DNA from: Mucilaginibacter jinjuensis
GTDB lineage: Bacteria > Bacteroidota > Bacteroidia > Sphingobacteriales > Sphingobacteriaceae
NCBI RefSeq assembly: GCF_028596025.1
Contig: NZ_CP117167.1
Span: 3,968,001 to 4,032,000 of the forward strand
Direction: 5' to 3'
DNA: 64,000 nucleotides
The notes below the pieces were generated by a model. It was not told the origin of the DNA, did not search any database, and saw nothing but the letters and a program-made list of their open reading frames with translations. How positions within the stretch are numbered: the first letter of the stretch is position 1; the number at the start of each line of letters is the position of its first letter. The translations under genes and the position numbers were made by a program. Below are positions 52,615-63,089 of this stretch, piece by piece.

Positions 52615-55600
52615 ATGAAAAAACACTTACTCAAGAACTTGTTTTGGGTTTTGATGTTACTGACCTGCAATTTAGCGTGGTCACAAACCCGTACCGTGTC
52701 CGGTACTGTAACAGCACAAGATGACGGTTTACCACTCCCCGGTGTAAGCGTCACAGCCAAAGGAACCCGCATTGGCACACAAACATCTGCGGATGGTAAA
52801 TTCACTATCTCGGTTCCGGCTGGAGCCACCTCCCTGGTATTTAGTTTCATTGGTTATAACACTGTTGATGTACCTATCACAGGCGGGCCAATCCATGTAA
52901 AATTAGCAACCAATAACAAACAACTTAATGAGGTTGTAGTAACTGGTTCGGGTGTTGCAACCAGTAAGGCAAAACTAGGTATCTCACCAGAGAGTATCTC
53001 GGCCAAAAACTTACCGCCAACCCCGTCTGCATCTGTCGACCAGGCATTGGTAGGTAAAATACCGGGTGCGCAAATATCATCAGTAGATGGTACACCAGGT
53101 GCCCGTACCAACATTTTGTTACGAGGTATTAACACTATTCAACGTGGTACATCACCAATGATCTTGGTTGACGGGGTTGAATCTGGTGCTACAGACATCA
53201 GTTTATTAGATCTTAGTAACGTTGATCACATTGAGGTTGTACAAGGTGCAGCTTCATCTACCATTTATGGTGCCCAGGGTGCAAACGGTGTTATCCAGAT
53301 CTTTACTAAAAAGGGTGTACAAGGCAGGTTGCAAATCAACGTATCAAGCAGTGTTGCTGCTAACAGCATCATCAACAGCGGCGATGTGCACCAGGCAAAA
53401 TTCAACAGCTTTAAAACTGATGCCAACGGTAATTTCATTGACGGCAATGGCAACATTATTAAACTGGATGAAGATGGTACGTTTAACGGTGTAACCTGGG
53501 CTTATGCTGCTGATGGCAATAACCCAACAGCAATGTCGAACCCGCTAAACATCGATAACAAACCTTATGGTACTAACCTTAAGTATTACGATCACATTCA
53601 GCAGTTATTTAAAACCGCTTATACAACTAATAATACCGTAAATATTTCGGGCGCTAATGATAAGGTTGATTATAACTTTGGCGTATCAAATAACCACCAG
53701 CAAAGTACCATCCGTACCAATGGTTATAATGATCGCAGCAACCTTACTGCTAACTTAGGTTTCGAACTTTTTAAAGGATTCACTTTAAGATCAACAACCC
53801 AATTAATTTACAACAAAAGCACACTTAACCCATCTTTTGGTGTAGGTAACGCAGGTGGTTTATTTGCGGCATTAAACTCTTCTCCTTTTTACGACTTTAA
53901 CCAGCGCTTGCCAGATGGCACTTATCCTAACTCATTAAACTCGGGTACGGTGAGTGTTAACGGTTCGAACCCATTCTACAATACAGAATATTCGAGCAAC
54001 TCTGATAACCGTGTAGACATTTTGCAAAACATCCAGGCTGATTACAAGATCAATCATTTTGTAACCTTAAACGCTAAATATGGCTTAAACCATAGCAACA
54101 GGGAAGAAAACTGGATTTTCCAAAATCAATCTGGCAACCAAAACTCAAATGACCTGGAAGCCTGGACATACTATAACAATGGTAATGATAATACCGGTGA
54201 GCTTGACAAATTCACCTATAAAACCACTTTCCAGAACTTTAACGGTTCGGCAATTATCCGTACAGATTTCCAAAAAGATTTTCATTTAAACGTACCGATC
54301 ACTACATCTACATTATTGCAATACGATTATCGTAAAACCAATTATTCTGAATTTTTTGTTTACGGTTATAGCTTGCCAAGCTACCCTATCTATAACTTTC
54401 AGCAAACATCAACACAACAAGTTACCAGGGATTACACCGAGCCATTTGTTACTTATGGTTATGTAGTGAATCAAAAAATTGACTTTGGCGATTTTGGTGG
54501 TGTAGCAGGTGGTTTCAGAAGTGATTATTCATCAGCATTTGGGCAAGGCTCTAAACCATTTACCTTTCCAAACGTAAATGCATACATCCGCCCTTCATCA
54601 TTCAATTTCTGGAAAGATGGTGCTTTAGGAAAGATTTTCCCGGAGTTTAAATTAAGAGGTGCTTATGGCGAGGCCGGTATCCAACCGCAGCCGTTTGACC
54701 GCTACCCTACTATTACTCCAGGTAACTTAGGTTCTAACCTGGCGTTCTCCCTGCCTAATCAGCAAAACAATCCCAACATCAATGTTGAGGTTTCTAAAGA
54801 GACTGAGTTTGGTACCGATTTCGCTATTAAAGGCGCAAACGGCAACTGGTTCTCTAACTTTAACGTAAGCGCAACCTATTGGAAACGTAAAGGCAGCGAC
54901 ATTATTTACAATGTTAGTGTGGCTCCGTCAACAGGTGCATCTACGTTGAAAAACAACGCGATCGATATCTCTTCGCACGGTTTCCAGGCTTCATTAAACA
55001 TGGACATTTATAAATCAAAAGATTTTAACTGGAACATGACCACCAACTTTAGCAAGCAAACTTCTAAAATTGACAAAATCAACGGACCTCCAATTATCTT
55101 AACCTCATCAGCCGGTAGCTCTTCATTAGTATTGATACCAGGCGCTAAGATCGGCCAGTTATATGGTTACAAAGTAATTACCAGCCTTGATGAAAAAAAT
55201 CAGGAAGGTGTGCCTTATATCCAACCGGCAGATTATGGCAAATATGAAATTGTTAACGGTGCTGTTGTAGATAAAACCACCAAGGGTATCCAATTTACCA
55301 ACGAAGCTTATGCTTTTGGTGATCCCAACCCGGCTTTCAACATGTCGTTCATCAACTCATTTAACTACAAAAATTTAACATTTGGTTTTCAGTTTGACTG
55401 GGTACAAGGCAGCCACCTGTACAACCAAACAAAAGAGTGGATGTATCGTGATGGTATAAGCAGCGATTATGATAAACCTGTAACCATTAACGGTACAACT
55501 GCAGCTTACACTGCTTACTACCGCAGTGCTTACGCCGATTATTTTGGCGCACGTAACGGCCCGGCACGTAACGGCACTAAAGATTATTTCTATGAAGATG

Positions 55601-55845
55601 CTTCATTTGTACGCCTGAGAAACGTGTCATTAGGCTACGATTTTTCGAGAATAATCAACAACAAAGTTTTCAGAAAAGTACAGCTTGTATTTACCGGGCG
55701 TAACTTACTTACGTTTACTAAATACACCGGTTTCGATCCTGAGATCAGCACGGGTACTTCTAACTCAGCATTTGACCGCGGTGTTGATAACAGCTCATCA
55801 CCAAATCTTAAATCTTATCAATTAGGATTAAATCTTGGATTTTAA
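52615..55845 (+). CDS. SusC/RagA family TonB-linked outer-membrane protein
   Basis: 1076 residues. Signal peptide (LFWVLMLLTCNLAWSQ), then the carboxypeptidase-like regulatory domain (VSGTVTAQDDGLPLPGVSVTAKGT), a TonB box-like LNEVVVTGSG, the plug with VDQALVGKIPGAQI and the SusC signature LVDGVESG, and a 22-strand barrel ending YQLGLNLGF. It imports large substrates across the outer membrane with its SusD partner, encoded 22 bp downstream. No glycanase, sulfatase or anti-sigma gene is attached, so the substrate may be a peptide or another polymer. Confidence 0.95.
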   Translation: MKKHLLKNLFWVLMLLTCNLAWSQTRTVSGTVTAQDDGLPLPGVSVTAKGTRIGTQTSADGKFTISVPAGATSLVFSFIGYNTVDVPITGGPIHVKLATNNKQLNEVVVTGSGVATSKAKLGISPESISAKNLPPTPSASVDQALVGKIPGAQISSVDGTPGARTNILLRGINTIQRGTSPMILVDGVESGATDISLLDLSNVDHIEVVQGAASSTIYGAQGANGVIQIFTKKGVQGRLQINVSSSVAANSIINSGDVHQAKFNSFKTDANGNFIDGNGNIIKLDEDGTFNGVTWAYAADGNNPTAMSNPLNIDNKPYGTNLKYYDHIQQLFKTAYTTNNTVNISGANDKVDYNFGVSNNHQQSTIRTNGYNDRSNLTANLGFELFKGFTLRSTTQLIYNKSTLNPSFGVGNAGGLFAALNSSPFYDFNQRLPDGTYPNSLNSGTVSVNGSNPFYNTEYSSNSDNRVDILQNIQADYKINHFVTLNAKYGLNHSNREENWIFQNQSGNQNSNDLEAWTYYNNGNDNTGELDKFTYKTTFQNFNGSAIIRTDFQKDFHLNVPITTSTLLQYDYRKTNYSEFFVYGYSLPSYPIYNFQQTSTQQVTRDYTEPFVTYGYVVNQKIDFGDFGGVAGGFRSDYSSAFGQGSKPFTFPNVNAYIRPSSFNFWKDGALGKIFPEFKLRGAYGEAGIQPQPFDRYPTITPGNLGSNLAFSLPNQQNNPNINVEVSKETEFGTDFAIKGANGNWFSNFNVSATYWKRKGSDIIYNVSVAPSTGASTLKNNAIDISSHGFQASLNMDIYKSKDFNWNMTTNFSKQTSKIDKINGPPIILTSSAGSSSLVLIPGAKIGQLYGYKVITSLDEKNQEGVPYIQPADYGKYEIVNGAVVDKTTKGIQFTNEAYAFGDPNPAFNMSFINSFNYKNLTFGFQFDWVQGSHLYNQTKEWMYRDGISSDYDKPVTINGTTAAYTAYYRSAYADYFGARNGPARNGTKDYFYEDASFVRLRNVSLGYDFSRIINNKVFRKVQLVFTGRNLLTFTKYTGFDPEISTGTSNSAFDRGVDNSSSPNLKSYQLGLNLGF

Positions 55846-55867
55846 TTGAACATTTAAATTGTAAGCA

Positions 55868-57529
55868 ATGAAAAAACATAAACTAATAATATCAACCTGG
55901 GTTATTACAGCGGCTTTGCTTGGAGTTACTTCCTGCAAAAAACAGCTGGATGTAAAAAACCCCAATTCACCTACCTTAGACCAGGCTAAAACAGAAACCG
56001 GCCTTATATCGCTGGCATCTGGTGGTGTATATATCACGGGCTTTAACGGTAGTAACCCTTCGGTAATCAGCGGCCTTAACTGGCTTGGTGATAGCTACTT
56101 CTCATTAGGTATCGGTTTTCATGAATTATTGGGCGATAACATTTCGGCCGAAGCATCAAACCAGAATATCAACGTGGTTAACCTGCCTGCATCATTTACT
56201 AACGATGCAGGGGTTACGATCACCAACACGTCGCCTTCTAAATCTGTAATGCGTATCAGTAACACCCGCGACAAACGTGCTTCTAATGCATTTTATTACG
56301 AGTGGACTTACATGTATGGCTTAAACAATGCATGTAACGAAATTTTATCGTTAGTTGACGCCATACCTTTTACGGGCGATGCTACCACTAAAAAGAATAC
56401 CATTAAAGCCTGGGCTTACTGGTGGAAAGGTTTTGCCTACGCAAAAATTGGCTCCCTTTATTATGCAGGTATTATTACCAGCGATGCCAGCGCAGTAGCA
56501 CCTAACCCTAATTATGTAAGCAGTGCTGCCATGATTGCAGAATCAAACAAAAACCTTGATGCGGCAGCCGCTTTATTAGCCGGCATCAGCAACACTGCTG
56601 ATTACACTACCGTACTTGGCAAATTAATTCCGGATTTTGTACAGGTAGGTAAAGGCCAGGTGCCATCACCAGCAATGTGGGTACACAACATTAATACTTT
56701 AAAAGCACGTAACCTACTGGTAAACAAAAAAGTGTCTGACATGACCGCTGCAGACTGGACATCATTAGCAACTTTAACTGCTTCGGGTATTAACGCAACC
56801 GATTACGTTTTTACCGGCCGTACAACAGGTGTTAACGGTTTCTTCTCGGCAGGAGGTGGCTCTGTAGCCGCTATGACTACCGGTTTACCGAAACAAACTA
56901 CCTTTAAGGTTAGCGAAAGGCTTATCCAGAATTATAGCGCGGGCGATCAGCGCTTAGCCAATAACTTCCAGCAAGTTGCTGTGTATTACAACCAGGTTGG
57001 TGGTTTTACCTTCAGCACCAGGTGGCAATTGCTTGATGGCGGTGCAGGCATAGCCGGCGTACAAGTACTTAGCGACAGAACCCCCGGCAATTATGAGCTG
57101 TTTATTGCCGGCAGCTACGAAGAGAATGAACTGATGAAAGCCGAAGCTGCCATTAATACAGCTAATATCCCGGCTGCATTAACCAGTATTGATAACGTAC
57201 GTAACTACCAGGGCGCAGGCCTTGCGCCTTTAGCCGGCCAAAGCCTTAGCGCAGCAGCAGCAACTGCAGCATTACGTGCCGAGCGCCGCGTAGCATTAGT
57301 ATTTAGAGGTGTTGCATTTTATGATGCCCGCCGTTACGGAATCATTTACGATGGTGCTGGCCCAACTAATGCTGTAGTGGTAACACAACCAACAACTGGT
57401 ACAACACCTGTTGTTAATACACATGCAAAAATCAATTACAACTTCCTTGATTATTGGGACGTACCTGCAGATGAGTTTGTATTAAACCCACCTGCAGCTG
57501 GTAGTGCCCCAATTAAAAACCCAAATTGA
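55868..57529 (+). CDS. SusD/RagB family surface lipoprotein
   Basis: 553 residues with a lipoprotein signal (ITAALLGVTSC, then KKQLDVKNPNSP). The family features are the TPR-rich N-terminal region with WTYMYGLNNACNEIL and a C-terminal RRVALVFRGVAFYDARRYG segment. It covers the SusC barrel and binds the substrate at the surface. It forms a two-gene operon with the SusC gene, closed by a terminator. Confidence 0.93.
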   Translation: MKKHKLIISTWVITAALLGVTSCKKQLDVKNPNSPTLDQAKTETGLISLASGGVYITGFNGSNPSVISGLNWLGDSYFSLGIGFHELLGDNISAEASNQNINVVNLPASFTNDAGVTITNTSPSKSVMRISNTRDKRASNAFYYEWTYMYGLNNACNEILSLVDAIPFTGDATTKKNTIKAWAYWWKGFAYAKIGSLYYAGIITSDASAVAPNPNYVSSAAMIAESNKNLDAAAALLAGISNTADYTTVLGKLIPDFVQVGKGQVPSPAMWVHNINTLKARNLLVNKKVSDMTAADWTSLATLTASGINATDYVFTGRTTGVNGFFSAGGGSVAAMTTGLPKQTTFKVSERLIQNYSAGDQRLANNFQQVAVYYNQVGGFTFSTRWQLLDGGAGIAGVQVLSDRTPGNYELFIAGSYEENELMKAEAAINTANIPAALTSIDNVRNYQGAGLAPLAGQSLSAAAATAALRAERRVALVFRGVAFYDARRYGIIYDGAGPTNAVVVTQPTTGTTPVVNTHAKINYNFLDYWDVPADEFVLNPPAAGSAPIKNPN

Positions 57530-57563
57530 GCATCTGCCTTGCGTTAATAGTTAATAGTTAAGT

Positions 57564-57593
57564 AAAAGGCCGCCCGCAAGGGGCGGCCTTTTT
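57564..57593 (+). terminator. Terminator of the SusCD operon
   Basis: A 12-bp stem AAAAGGCCGCCC / GGGCGGCCTTTT with a 5-nt GCAAG loop, ending in a T5 run. Confidence 0.88.
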
Positions 57594-57694
57594 ATTTTAA
57601 ATAAAACTGTAACGTTTTCAGTTTAAAGTTGTCCTTTAGTACAATTGATGTCTTTTTATTATTTTTAAACCCATTACCTTATTATAAGCTTATA

Positions 57695-59050
57695 ATGATA
57701 TTAAAAAAAGCGACTGTACTTGTAGTAGATGACGACCCGGATGTGTTAACGGCAGTAAAACTGCTGCTTAAAACTGAAGTTCAGGAAGTTATTACCGATA
57801 AAAACCCCGAGAATTTAAACTGGCTATTGCAAAAAAACCAGGTTGATATTCTTTTGCTCGATATGAACTTTAACAGCGCCATCAATACCGGTAACGAAGG
57901 TATTTACTGGCTGCGCAAGGTAAAGGAATGGAAACCAAACCTTTGCGTAATTATGATTACCGCCTACGGTGATATCGACCTGGCAGTACGCTCGCTTAAG
58001 GAAGGTGCTAACGATTTTGTGGTGAAACCGTGGCATAACGAAAAACTATTGGAAACCGTTACCGACCTGCTGGAGAAAAAAGACGGCGGTAAATCAACCA
58101 AATCGAGTAAAAGCAAAGGTTCGACCATGATACTGGGCGAATCTGAAGCGATGGATGATATATTCCACAAAGTAAACAAGATAGCCCCTACCGATGCCAA
58201 TATTTTAATTTTAGGCGAAAACGGAACCGGAAAAGACTTGATGGCCAAAGCCATTCACGAGCGCTCGTTACGTGCCGATAAGCCATTTATAAAGGTGGAT
58301 GTAGGCGCATTAACTGATACGCTATTTGAAAGCGAACTCTTCGGCCATAAAAAAGGTGCCTTTACCGATGCACGCGAAGATCGCCCCGGCCGTTTCGAAG
58401 ATGCACACGGCGGCACTCTTTTCCTGGATGAGATTGGCAATATTACCCTGCAACAACAGGCCAAACTATTAACTGTATTACAGAACAGGCAAGTTACCCG
58501 TTTAGGAACCAACAAGCCGATAGATATTGACATCAGATTAATCTGCGCTACTAACGTACCCCTGAGCGAACTGGCTAATGAGAACCGCTTCCGTAAGGAC
58601 TTGGTTTACCGTATTAACACCGTTGAAATTACCATGCCTCCTTTACGCAAGCGTAATAATGACATTGTATTAATTGCCAAACACTTTGCTGCGCAGTACG
58701 CCACCAAATACTTAAAACCTGCTATGGATTTTGATGCTTCGGCAGTTAATAAACTCAAGAGCTACCATTACCCTGGTAACGTGCGCGAATTGCAATACAC
58801 CATTGAACGCGCCGTAATTATGGCCGATGATCCTATCCTGAAAGCTGATGATTTGATATTCTCGGCTTTGGAATCAGGCATGGATGAGAAGGTTTCTTTA
58901 GAGAAGGAAAACATTCAGCTAAGCGAACTGGAGAAAAACGCCATTTTACGTGTGATTGAAAAGCACAACGGCAACATTACCCGTGCCGCAAAAGAATTGG
59001 GCCTAACCCGTACTGCCTTATACCGCAGATTAAGCAAATATGATATTTAA
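57695..59050 (+). CDS. NtrC-type sigma-54-dependent response regulator
   Basis: 451 residues from the ATG at 57695, which places VLVVDDDPDV at the receiver start; an earlier TTG frame adds an unlikely leader. The receiver domain has the phospho-acceptor D56 in LLLDMNF. The AAA+ domain has Walker A GENGTGKD (174-181), the sigma-54 contact loop GAFTDA (221-226; consensus GAFTGA) and Walker B GGTLFLDEIG. The C-terminal Fis-type helix-turn-helix is NGNITRAAKELGLTRTALYRRL. It should activate sigma-54 promoters; the likely targets are regions A, B and C. The gene overlaps the kinase gene by 11 bp. Confidence 0.95.
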   Translation: MILKKATVLVVDDDPDVLTAVKLLLKTEVQEVITDKNPENLNWLLQKNQVDILLLDMNFNSAINTGNEGIYWLRKVKEWKPNLCVIMITAYGDIDLAVRSLKEGANDFVVKPWHNEKLLETVTDLLEKKDGGKSTKSSKSKGSTMILGESEAMDDIFHKVNKIAPTDANILILGENGTGKDLMAKAIHERSLRADKPFIKVDVGALTDTLFESELFGHKKGAFTDAREDRPGRFEDAHGGTLFLDEIGNITLQQQAKLLTVLQNRQVTRLGTNKPIDIDIRLICATNVPLSELANENRFRKDLVYRINTVEITMPPLRKRNNDIVLIAKHFAAQYATKYLKPAMDFDASAVNKLKSYHYPGNVRELQYTIERAVIMADDPILKADDLIFSALESGMDEKVSLEKENIQLSELEKNAILRVIEKHNGNITRAAKELGLTRTALYRRLSKYDI

Positions 59051-60389
59051 CCGTTACGAATGGCGGCTGGTGCTGCGGGTGTTTATTATGTTCGCCACAC
59101 TGGCTGCTATGTCATGGTTGCTTATTAATACGTATTATCTTTATTCGGCCGTCTTGGTTCCCATCGTCATCTATGAGGTGATTGAGCTGATCCGCTTTCA
59201 CCAAAAAGCCCAGGACGAAGTAGAGCAATTTGTGCAGTCGATCCATTATCGCGATTTTTCCCGTCATTTTGATGAGCGCAAGGCACCTAATGAGCTTAAG
59301 CCATTGCGTAAAGGCTTTAACGAGATCAACTCTACCTTCAAACTCATTAGCCGTGAGCGGGAGACCCAATACTATTATCTCCAAAAGATCCTGGAACTGG
59401 TTGATACGGGCATTCTCTCGTACGAAGAAGAAACCGGGGAGGTAGCCTGGATTAACGAATCGTTCAAAAAACTACTGGGCATCCCCTATCTTAAAACCAT
59501 TGGCTCGCTCCAAAAACGCGAAGAGAAACTTTATGATGAAGTGATCAGCCTAAAATCGGGTGATAGCAAGGTTGTATCTTTTACCCGCGACAGGCAGATT
59601 TTTAAAGTGCTGATATCATCAAGCGTATTGCGTAGTGATGATAAGCTTTACAAATTGCTGGCTTTCCAGAACGTGAGCGAGGCTTTAGATGAGACAGAAT
59701 CAAAAGCTTGGTCGAAGTTGTTGAATGTAATGACTCACGAGATCATGAATTCTGTAGCGCCTATCTCATCACTTGCTGATACCTTAAAAAATCGCCTGCA
59801 AAATATCGACAAAACTGGCCTGCCTGTAAGCGACGATCTGGAAGACCTGGAACTGGGCATCGACACCATTAAACGCCGCAGCGAAGGCCTGCTTAAATTC
59901 ACCGAAAGCTACCGGAACCTCAACAAGATCACTAAACTCGACCTGGAAAAGGTATTGGTTTGCGACCTGTTTGAGAACCTCAACACCCTGATGCAACCCA
60001 CGCTCGAGAAAAAATATATCGAGCTCGATATTATCATCCGTGACCTTTCTTTGGCTATTGATGTCGATCTAAACCTGATTGAGCAGGTGTTAATTAACTT
60101 GCTTGTAAACGCCATTGAAGCCGTAAAAGAGCGCGACGAACCCCAGATCACCTTATCAGCAGAACTCCACCCCAATAATAAAACCGTTATTAAAATTGCG
60201 GATAATGGTATTGGTATGCCGCCAGAGATCATCGAGAAAATCTTTATCCCTTTCTTCAGTACCCGTAAAACCGGCAGCGGTATTGGTTTAAGTTTGTGTA
60301 AACAGATTATGTTACTGCATAAAGGCAATATCCAAGTACAATCTGTTGAAGGCAAGGGCTCTGTATTTATCTTAACTTTTAACGAGTAA
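59040..60389 (+). CDS. Sensor histidine kinase, partner of the NtrC-type regulator
   Basis: 449 residues: two N-terminal membrane helices (about 10-50) with almost no periplasmic loop, a cytoplasmic PAS-like region (about 105-210), phospho-acceptor H233 in MTHEIMNSVAP, and an ATPase domain with N box NLLVNAIEAV, G1 DNGIGMP, F box FIPFFSTRKTGSGIGL. The start overlaps the regulator gene and the stop overlaps the FMN reductase start (TAATG), so all three are tightly coupled. Lack of a periplasmic sensor domain suggests that it senses a membrane or cytoplasmic signal, perhaps through the exporter. Confidence 0.95.
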   Translation: MIFNRYEWRLVLRVFIMFATLAAMSWLLINTYYLYSAVLVPIVIYEVIELIRFHQKAQDEVEQFVQSIHYRDFSRHFDERKAPNELKPLRKGFNEINSTFKLISRERETQYYYLQKILELVDTGILSYEEETGEVAWINESFKKLLGIPYLKTIGSLQKREEKLYDEVISLKSGDSKVVSFTRDRQIFKVLISSSVLRSDDKLYKLLAFQNVSEALDETESKAWSKLLNVMTHEIMNSVAPISSLADTLKNRLQNIDKTGLPVSDDLEDLELGIDTIKRRSEGLLKFTESYRNLNKITKLDLEKVLVCDLFENLNTLMQPTLEKKYIELDIIIRDLSLAIDVDLNLIEQVLINLLVNAIEAVKERDEPQITLSAELHPNNKTVIKIADNGIGMPPEIIEKIFIPFFSTRKTGSGIGLSLCKQIMLLHKGNIQVQSVEGKGSVFILTFNE

Positions 60390-60931
60390 TGAGTGTTGCC
60401 AAACCATTAAATATCATGGCTATTTCGGGCAGCCTGCGTATAGATTCATCCAATACTTCTATTCTTAAATTTCTTCAATCAATAGTTCCTCAGCATAATT
60501 TCTGGCTATACGATGGTTTGGATAAACTACCTCATTTTAATCCTGCGCTGGATAACGAACATCCTCCGATTGAAATTCAAAACCTTCGCAAAGCAATTAC
60601 CGAAGCCGACGGTATCATCATCTGCACGCCCGAATATGCTTTCGGCGTACCCGGATCTTTAAAGAATATGCTCGACTGGACGGTATCGTCCGGCAGTTTG
60701 GTTGATAAACCTGTGGCGTTAATCACAGCCTCGAGCGTTGGCGAAAGTGCCCATGCTTCGTTATTAAAAACACTGGAAGTTTTGACAGCCAATATTGTTA
60801 AAGGCGGCACGCTGTTAATTCCATTCATCCGTGCTAAAATGAATGCCGAGAATCAGATCACCGACGAGCAAACTGAACAGAATGTTCAAAATGTCCTGAA
60901 AGCCTTGCTGGCTGCTATAGCACAATCTTAA
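60389..60931 (+). CDS. NADPH-dependent FMN reductase family protein
   Basis: 180 residues with a flavodoxin-like fold: MAISGSLRIDSSNTSIL at the phosphate-binding start, IIICTPEYAFGVPGSLKNMLDW in the middle. Relatives reduce FMN, quinones, chromate or azo compounds with NAD(P)H. Its start codon overlaps the kinase stop by one base, so it is co-translated with the two-component system; its link to the exporter is not known. Confidence 0.9.
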   Translation: MSVAKPLNIMAISGSLRIDSSNTSILKFLQSIVPQHNFWLYDGLDKLPHFNPALDNEHPPIEIQNLRKAITEADGIIICTPEYAFGVPGSLKNMLDWTVSSGSLVDKPVALITASSVGESAHASLLKTLEVLTANIVKGGTLLIPFIRAKMNAENQITDEQTEQNVQNVLKALLAAIAQS

Positions 60932-61012
60932 TTTCTGACAATTTGACAACAAACGCAACTTTGGACTATGAGTTGATGTTTGTTAGCGGACCAAAATATT
61001 TATAATAACGAT

Positions 61013-62896
61013 ATGCAAGAAAAAGGAACAATATCAATCCACACCGAAAACATTTTCCCGATTATCAAGAAGTTTTTATACTCTGATAATGAGATATTTT
61101 TACGTGAGCTGGTATCAAACGCAGTAGATGCTACCCAAAAAATTAAACGTTTGGCTTCACTGGGCCAGTACAACGGCGAGCTGGGTAAGCTACAGGTAGA
61201 GGTTGCCTTAGACGCTGAAAATAAAACCATCACCATTTCTGATAATGGCTTGGGTATGACTGCCGATGAGATCAAGAAATACATTAACCAGATCGCATTC
61301 TCAGGCGCTACCGAGTTTATGGAGAAATTTAAAGAAGCTAAAGATGCCAATGAGATCATCGGCCGTTTTGGTTTGGGTTTCTACTCTGCTTTTATGGTGG
61401 CCGATACGGTTGAGATCAACACCCTATCATACCAGGATGGTGCCGAACCTGCACACTGGACCTGCGATGGCAGCACTACATTTGAAATTACTACAGGAAC
61501 CCGTACAACCCGTGGTACCGACATTATACTGCATGTAAACGCAGAATCGGAAGAGTTTTTAAACAAACAACGCCTGCAGGATATACTGGATAAATACGCT
61601 AAGTTTTTACCTGTGCCTATTAAATTTGGCACTAATGAGCAACAGGAAGAAGACGGCCAGGACGAGGAAGGCAAACCAAAATATAAAACCGTTGAAACTG
61701 ATAACATCATCAACGAAACTAATCCGATCTGGACTAAATCGCCTAACGAACTGAAGGACGAAGATTACCTTGCATTCTACAAAGAGCTTTATCCATTCTC
61801 TGAAGATCCGCTGTTTTGGATCCACCTCAATGTTGATTACCCATTCAATTTAACGGGTGTATTATACTTCCCTAAACTGAAAAACGATTACGAATTTCAG
61901 CGTAACAAAATTAAATTATACTCTCGCCAGGTATTTATTACCGACGAGGTTAAGGATATCGTTCCTGAATTCTTAATGTTATTGCATGGTGTTATCGATT
62001 CACCGGATATTCCTCTGAACGTATCACGTAGTTTCTTACAGGCTGATAGCAACGTTAAAAAGATCAACAGCTACATTACTAAGAAAGTGGCTGACAAACT
62101 GGCTGAGTTATTTAAAAATGACCGTAAAGCTTACGAAGACAAATGGAACGACATTGGCCTGTTTGTAAAATACGGTTTCCTGAGCGACGATAAATTCTAT
62201 GACAAGGCGAAAGATTTTGTTTTATTAAAAAACACAGCTAAAGAAACTTTCACCTTAAATGAATACAAAGAGAAAGTAGAAGCTGAGCAAACCGATAAAG
62301 ACGGCCAATTGGTTTACATCTATACCAACGATCCGGCTAAACAGGATGCCTTTATCCAATCGGCCAATCGCAAAGGTTATGATGTGTTATTGATGGACTC
62401 TCCTATCGACACTCACTTTGTGAGCCACCTGGAGCAAAAACTGGATAAAACATCATTAAAACGTGTTGATGCTGATGTTGCCGATAAACTGATTAAGAAA
62501 GAAGATGCCCCTGCACACATCTTAACCGACGAGCAAAGTGCTTCTGTAAAAACCATTTTCGATTCTGCTATTAACAAACCGGCCTTTAAGGTTGAGCTGG
62601 AAAGCTTAAGCCCGGATGAGTTACCGGTAACTGTAACTATGGACGAGTTTATGCGCCGTATGAAAGATATGGCAGCTATGGGTGGCGGCATGAGTTTTTA
62701 CGGCCAAATGCCTGATAATTACAAAGTGGTAGTTAACGCTAACCACAAATTAATTACCCGCATTTTAGGCGAAGAAAACGCAGATACCCAGGCTCAATTA
62801 GCTAAACAAGCTTTTGACTTAGCACTGTTATCGCAAGGCTTATTAACCGGTGCCGAATTAACAGAGTTTGTGAACAGAAGTGTTAGTTTAATCTAA
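61013..62896 (+). CDS. htpG: Molecular chaperone HtpG (Hsp90)
   Basis: 627 residues from the ATG at 61013 (MQEKGTISIHTENIFPI), the family start; an upstream TTG frame is not needed. The GHKL ATPase domain shows ELVSNAVDA, ISDNGLGMTADEI and GRFGLGFYSAF; the middle domain PLNVSRSFLQ; the C-terminal dimerisation domain closes the protein. An ATP-driven cytoplasmic chaperone. An 81-bp gap after the FMN reductase leaves room for its own promoter. Confidence 0.96.
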   Translation: MQEKGTISIHTENIFPIIKKFLYSDNEIFLRELVSNAVDATQKIKRLASLGQYNGELGKLQVEVALDAENKTITISDNGLGMTADEIKKYINQIAFSGATEFMEKFKEAKDANEIIGRFGLGFYSAFMVADTVEINTLSYQDGAEPAHWTCDGSTTFEITTGTRTTRGTDIILHVNAESEEFLNKQRLQDILDKYAKFLPVPIKFGTNEQQEEDGQDEEGKPKYKTVETDNIINETNPIWTKSPNELKDEDYLAFYKELYPFSEDPLFWIHLNVDYPFNLTGVLYFPKLKNDYEFQRNKIKLYSRQVFITDEVKDIVPEFLMLLHGVIDSPDIPLNVSRSFLQADSNVKKINSYITKKVADKLAELFKNDRKAYEDKWNDIGLFVKYGFLSDDKFYDKAKDFVLLKNTAKETFTLNEYKEKVEAEQTDKDGQLVYIYTNDPAKQDAFIQSANRKGYDVLLMDSPIDTHFVSHLEQKLDKTSLKRVDADVADKLIKKEDAPAHILTDEQSASVKTIFDSAINKPAFKVELESLSPDELPVTVTMDEFMRRMKDMAAMGGGMSFYGQMPDNYKVVVNANHKLITRILGEENADTQAQLAKQAFDLALLSQGLLTGAELTEFVNRSVSLI

Positions 62897-62915
62897 CAAG
62901 GGTTTCTCCCACTTT

Positions 62916-62999
62916 GTCATTCCGACGAAGGAGGAATCTTATACGCCCTGCCATCTTAAAGCAAGACGAATAAGATCTCTCACTACGTTCGAGATGACG
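62916..62999. repeat. REP-like palindromic element after htpG
   Basis: Arms TGTCATTCCGACGAAGGAGG...AATCTTAT and ATAAGATCTCTCACTACG...GAGATGACGA pair imperfectly over about 30 bp. It is a relative of the element at 2101-2190 (shared GTCATTC and AATCTT ends). Confidence 0.7.
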
Positions 63000-63089
63000 A
63001 ATGGTAAATACTTAAAAGCTGCTTTCGGGCAGCTTTTTTTATGCAATAAACTTTGGTATATTTAAATAATAAACCAAGTTGCCCACGCC

